A stretch of 64,000 nt of DNA from Stieleria maiorica (GTDB taxonomy: Bacteria > Planctomycetota > Planctomycetia > Pirellulales > Pirellulaceae), in NCBI RefSeq assembly GCF_008035925.1, contig NZ_CP036264.1, positions 6,605,641 through 6,669,640 on the forward strand. Direction: 5' to 3'. Position 1 is the stretch's first letter; the number at the start of each line of letters is the position of its first letter. The notes below the pieces were generated by a model that did not search any database, was not told the DNA's origin, and saw only the letters and a program-made list of their open reading frames with translations. Shown here in pieces: positions 60,741-64,000 of the stretch. The position numbers and the translations under genes were made by a program.

Positions 60741-60830
60741 GGTAAGAAGATTTTGCAGGTAAGAAAATGATGAAACACGGCGTCCATTCGAATGAGCCAA
60801 TTTTCCTACCCCAAAAAATCTTCCTGCCCC
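60741..60830. repeat. ~90-bp inverted element, copy 3 of 3
   Basis: It begins GGTAAGAAGATTTTGCAGG and ends AAAAAATCTTCCTGCCCC, with inner arms GGTAAGAAAAT and ATTTTCCTACC. Same family as 16826-16914 and 41311-41397. It follows the ABC ATPase gene. Confidence 0.85.
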
Positions 60831-60930
60831 GCTACCCCGCCACGAAGTGCTGGCGAGCTGCCGATTATTGGGACGGGATGGCAGCATGAATTGGGGCCGC
60901 TTGCATGTCCCCCCACCACTCGCTATTCTG

Positions 60931-60949
60931 TTGCGAGTCATTCTCAATA
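60931..60949. promoter_or_regulatory. Possible Fur box
   Basis: TTGCGAGTCATTCTCAATA resembles the Fur-type operator TGAGAATCATTCTCA with two mismatches. It lies about 160 bp before a small ORF encoding a secreted-type peptide (61108). Confidence 0.4.
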
Positions 60950-61107
60950 ACAGTGTTTGCAGTGCAGCAAGCCAGGGGCGTCATCCCACCCTCCAGCCAG
61001 CCACGCTCGACCGGCCCCCCGGACAACCGAACTCGCCACGGTGGCGAGCTCGCAAGTGTTGTCCGGTGGATGATCCCCCCACCACGCGTGCCCCACTAAA
61101 CGAAATC

Positions 61108-61239
61108 ATGCACTTCAAGCAAATCGTCTCAGTGCTGTTGCTGGCCATCTTCCTGCTGTCGCTAAGCGTCTTTTCGGCCGTCCACGCCGGTAAGGGGCAG
61201 GCGAGTTTCGAAATCGCCCAACCGACCGTCTTGGAATAG
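61108..61239 (+). CDS. Small hydrophobic peptide gene
   Basis: 43 residues: MHFKQIVSVLLLAIFLLSLS, then VFSAVHAGKGQASFEIAQPT. It is a single strong helix with a signal-peptide-like SAVHAG end, leaving a mature peptide of about 16 residues. It lies downstream of a Fur-like box, so an iron-linked small protein is conceivable. No homologue is known to me. Confidence 0.4.
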   Translation: MHFKQIVSVLLLAIFLLSLSVFSAVHAGKGQASFEIAQPTVLE

Positions 61240-61241
61240 GA

Positions 61242-61946
61242 CTAGGCGTCGTAACGGACCAGGTACCAGCCGCGGCCGATCGCGTCAGCGGTGCGGAGTT
61301 CGTGTGGGTCGGCTAGCCCACCGACGAACGAGGCCGGATGGCTGTTCGGCGGATGCCACTCCGCCCAGTCCCCGCCGTCGGTTCCGGTCAATTGCAGTTT
61401 GATCGCGCCATCGGCGCACCGCTCGATCGCGCTGACGTACACCTGTTGGGATGCCAGCGCGGGCGATTGCAACAGGACCAGCGTGGTCGGCTGTCCGAAC
61501 GGATAGGCCATGAAGGGGCCGGTCGCGGGCAAGTCCCCGTCCCGCTGGGGCCAGCGATTCCGCAACGGTGCGGCGATCGCTTCGAGTTCGTCGATCCGGC
61601 AGGCGAAACGGATTCGCTTGCCTTGCCAGGCGATCCGTTCGTGATGGATCGCCAGGCCGCACCACAGCGCGATCACGGTCGTGATTGCCAGCAGTCGGCG
61701 CAGCGAACAGGGACGCAGACTCAGACGCCAGCGACGGGTGCGCCGGACCAGCAGCGCCATCATGCTGGCGGCGGCGATGATCACCAGCCACGCGAATCCG
61801 GCGGCACGAAACCACTGTGCCGCATCATCCAGATCCGCAGCCCGGCGGGCGCGCAGCAGGCTCGGCAGCATCGGATCGAGTGCGGTCCATGCCGCCAGCG
61901 CGAGCAGTGCCGTCAGGTGAATCGTCCAGGTTCGCTGTGGTCGCAT
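61242..61946 (-). CDS. Hypothetical membrane protein
   Basis: 234 residues with three membrane helices (about residues 9-28, 46-66, 85-100) followed by an exported domain of about 130 residues containing CRIDELEAIAAPLRNRWP and IGRGWYLVRYDA. No family is recognised. It begins 12 bp after the end of the cyclase-fold gene and is probably co-transcribed with it. Confidence 0.7.
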   Translation of the reverse strand: MRPQRTWTIHLTALLALAAWTALDPMLPSLLRARRAADLDDAAQWFRAAGFAWLVIIAAASMMALLVRRTRRWRLSLRPCSLRRLLAITTVIALWCGLAIHHERIAWQGKRIRFACRIDELEAIAAPLRNRWPQRDGDLPATGPFMAYPFGQPTTLVLLQSPALASQQVYVSAIERCADGAIKLQLTGTDGGDWAEWHPPNSHPASFVGGLADPHELRTADAIGRGWYLVRYDA

Positions 61947-61958
61947 CGCCGCCGGCCG

Positions 61959-63110
61959 CTACTTGCAGTACGCCAGTGCCATCAAGGCAAAACTGGTCGC
62001 CAGGTTCTTGTCGTTTTCGAACCAGCGTTGGTTGCTGTTACTCCACGAGCCGTCGTCGTTTTGGCGTTCGGCAAGTTCGGCGATCAGATCCGCTTTCCAA
62101 TCGTGCTGGGTTCCATCAGCGTCGTTGATGGTTTGAATGCCGGCGGCGTTGAGTGCGGCGGCGAAGGTGTGGTAGTAGTAATACAGTCCCGCCGATCCCA
62201 TGCCGGGATTGCTTTCGACGTCATAGTGATCTCGGATCCACTGCAGTGCGGCTTTGACGCGCGGATCCTTGGGCGTCAGTCCGGCAAAGATCATGCTTTT
62301 CAGTCCGGTGTAGCCCATCGATCCATAGCTGCGCAGTCCGCCATTGGGTGTGTAACGTTCCTCCGACGTGCTGGGGTCGATCTTGGTCGTCGGGATCTCG
62401 TAGTAGAATCCGCCGTCATCAACTTTGGCCGCAAAGTCCGTGTCGTTGTACTTGCTGTTCAGGTTTTGGCAGCGCGACACAAAGGTCAAGGCACGTTGAA
62501 TTGCGGGATCGTTCGGTGCGGTTTCGGCGGCGCGGAGGGCTTCGATCATGTACGCGGTGTTGGACAGGTCGGGACGGCCCGGGCCGCCATAGCCGACTCC
62601 GCCGTACCATGGATCCGAGGGATCGCGTTGCCCTTCGCCGTATTGGATTCCGGTGACGAAATCCTTGGCCCGCTTCAACGTGTCGTTGTACTTGCCGGAC
62701 TTGTTGGCCTCGGAAAAGCACAGCATCGCCACGCAGGTTTCATAGTTTTTCAGCCGGCCGTTGCCGTAGATGCCGCCGTCGGGTTTGACGTATCCCTGGA
62801 GCGCCTTCAATCCCTGGGCGACCATCGGGTCGTCGACGGTCCTTCCGTTTCGCAGCGCCGAAGTGATCGCGAGGGCCGTCACGCCCGGTCCGACGCGATC
62901 GGAAAACGTGCCGGCGTCGGACTGGCCTTGCTTGGCCAAAAACGCCAGCCCCTTGTCAACGATCTCCCGGCGCTGCAACTCCGTTTTTGAAACGGCTGGG
63001 GTTTGTGGTGCTTCATCGTCCGCCGCAAGCGCTGGTCCGCTGAGGAAGGCGAGTGTCAGCAGGGGGACAAAAATCCGTCGTGGGCGGTGGAAATTCCATC
63101 GTCGATTCAT
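61959..63110 (-). CDS. Exported prenyltransferase/squalene-cyclase-fold repeat protein
   Basis: 383 residues with a signal peptide ending near residue 30 (GPALAADDE). The helical alpha/alpha-barrel repeats of the squalene cyclase family are clear (GLKALQGYVKPDGGIYGN, FAAKVDDGGFYYEIP, LAERQNDDGSWSNSNQRW). The catalytic DXDD motif of true cyclases is absent. Such secreted proteins are common in planctomycetes and have no known enzymatic role. Confidence 0.85.
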   Translation of the reverse strand: MNRRWNFHRPRRIFVPLLTLAFLSGPALAADDEAPQTPAVSKTELQRREIVDKGLAFLAKQGQSDAGTFSDRVGPGVTALAITSALRNGRTVDDPMVAQGLKALQGYVKPDGGIYGNGRLKNYETCVAMLCFSEANKSGKYNDTLKRAKDFVTGIQYGEGQRDPSDPWYGGVGYGGPGRPDLSNTAYMIEALRAAETAPNDPAIQRALTFVSRCQNLNSKYNDTDFAAKVDDGGFYYEIPTTKIDPSTSEERYTPNGGLRSYGSMGYTGLKSMIFAGLTPKDPRVKAALQWIRDHYDVESNPGMGSAGLYYYYHTFAAALNAAGIQTINDADGTQHDWKADLIAELAERQNDDGSWSNSNQRWFENDKNLATSFALMALAYCK

Positions 63111-63301
63111 CGTGGGCTCCAGAGAGTGGCGTTGTATTCATGTTTTTTGCTGATTGAACGTCAGTCGGAAGCAGGCTTTGCAAGTTCGATGCCACTCACC
63201 GTCTGCGGCTACAATGGGCGTCCGAGCGGTTCGGCATGATCGAATCGACCCTGCGCATCGGCCGCTCACCACCAAAAGACGATCCAACCCTGGGGAATAA
63301 C

Positions 63302-64000
63302 ATGTGTGACCAAGATCACTTTGAAGAAGATCTGAAAAAGTATTCTCGCCGCGACATCGGCACGCTGGCCGCCGGCGTCGGTGCGGCGATGATGCTGCCC
63401 CGTGCGGCCGATGCCGCGGAGGTCAGCGGCAGCGATGTCACGATCACGACACCCGACGGCGAGTGCGACGCCTACTTCGTCACTCCGACAACCGGCGCGC
63501 ACGCGGCGGTCCTGGTGTGGCCCGACATCTTTGGGCTGCGTCCGGCGTTCCGGCAAATGGGCGACCGGTTGGCCGAATCCGGTTACAGCGTGTTGGTCGT
63601 CAACCCGTTCTACCGGACGATGAAAGCGCCCACGGCGGCCCAGGGAGCGAGCACTTCGATTTCCGACGTCCGGCCGCTCGCACAGACCTTAAGCGCGGCG
63701 ACGCACACGACCGATGCCAAAGCGTTCATCGCTTGGTTGGACGCACAGCGCCAAGTCGACACGAACAAGAAGATCGGAACGACCGGGTATTGCATGGGCG
63801 GACCGATCGTGATGCGGACCGCGGCGGCGGTGCCCGAGCGCGTCGGCGCCGGCGGGACCTTTCACGGCGGCGGGTTGGTCACCGACCAACCGGACAGCCC
63901 GCACCTGTTGATCCCAAATATGAAAGCACAGTTCTTGATCGCGATCGCCGAGAACGACGACCAACGCGACCCCGATGCCAAAGACGTGTTGAGGAAGTCC
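63302..64000 (+). CDS. Dienelactone hydrolase family protein (3' end cut by window)
   Basis: At least 233 residues from ATG at 63302. A Tat-like start (KKYSRRDIGTLAAGVGAAMM) is followed by an alpha/beta-hydrolase: TTPDGECDAYFVTP, the nucleophile Cys in TTGYCMGGPIVM and the FHGGGLVTD segment. Dienelactone hydrolases use Cys-Asp-His; the Asp is visible near NDDQRDP and the His lies beyond the window. Probably periplasmic. Its natural substrate is not inferable. Confidence 0.88.
   Translation, partial: MCDQDHFEEDLKKYSRRDIGTLAAGVGAAMMLPRAADAAEVSGSDVTITTPDGECDAYFVTPTTGAHAAVLVWPDIFGLRPAFRQMGDRLAESGYSVLVVNPFYRTMKAPTAAQGASTSISDVRPLAQTLSAATHTTDAKAFIAWLDAQRQVDTNKKIGTTGYCMGGPIVMRTAAAVPERVGAGGTFHGGGLVTDQPDSPHLLIPNMKAQFLIAIAENDDQRDPDAKDVLRKS

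Overview
The window looks like a chromosomal segment from a planctomycete, most likely of the Pirellulaceae (Rhodopirellula-like). This is inferred from family content and not from a marker gene. The pointers are DUF1501/DUF1549/DUF1553 proteins with CxxCH motifs, an ECF sigma factor fused to a membrane and exported domain, many PQQ-like beta-propellers, a sulfatase, and the planctomycete/verrucomicrobial (PVM) type of bacterial microcompartment (BMC). No rRNA, tRNA or CRISPR array was seen. Both ends of the window cut through genes.

Layout. 1-5.9 kb: a minus-strand unit of DUF1549/1553, DUF1501, an ECF sigma factor and a membrane protein that is probably its anti-sigma partner and carries a c-type haem motif. 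6-18.6 kb: mixed housekeeping genes (RNase III, FabH, a signal peptidase I homologue, ProS), a membrane C39-like protease and a sigma-factor fusion. 18.6-29.4 kb: an adenosine-kinase-type gene, a 1 kb palindrome-rich tandem array, then a twelve-gene BMC operon read leftwards from a DeoR regulator. The operon holds PduL, two BMC-H, an acetate-kinase homologue, three BMC-P, PduP, a 212-aa unknown, a class II aldolase and an LDH/MDH-family enzyme. The gene set fits L-fucose/L-rhamnose breakdown through lactaldehyde. A divergent SDR gene and a sulfatase-acetylesterase fusion sit beside it. 33.7-41.3 kb: small stress or defence-type genes and a MarR, pirin, YceI and isochorismatase-like hydrolase group with matching operator-like palindromes.

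41.5-54.3 kb: a nine-gene minus-strand cluster. It encodes three beta-propeller proteins plus an NHL propeller, a small Cys-rich protein, a polyferredoxin, a NapH/NosR-type membrane iron-sulfur protein, a fused NuoE-NuoF, and a fused NuoG(N-terminal)-GltD-ferredoxin flavoprotein. No hydrogenase or molybdenum catalytic subunit is present. I could not match this combination to a described complex, and it is the best candidate here for an undescribed redox system. 54.7-64 kb: a decayed universal stress protein, two short genes (DUF1328 and a lipoprotein), MgtC, a second C39-like membrane protease, an aldehyde dehydrogenase, an ABC ATPase, a possible Fur box before a 43-codon ORF, a squalene-cyclase-fold protein and a truncated dienelactone hydrolase.

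The second theme is repeats. At least seven dispersed families are visible: two palindrome-cluster tandem arrays, a ~90-bp inverted element in three copies, hairpin elements parked between convergent genes, and a 124-bp MITE-like element with 18-bp terminal inverted repeats and a 10-bp target duplication nested in another repeat. Several have changed protein ends: they extend the NHL propeller, form much of the N-terminus of the NapH-like ORF, and supply the stop codon of the NuoEF fusion.
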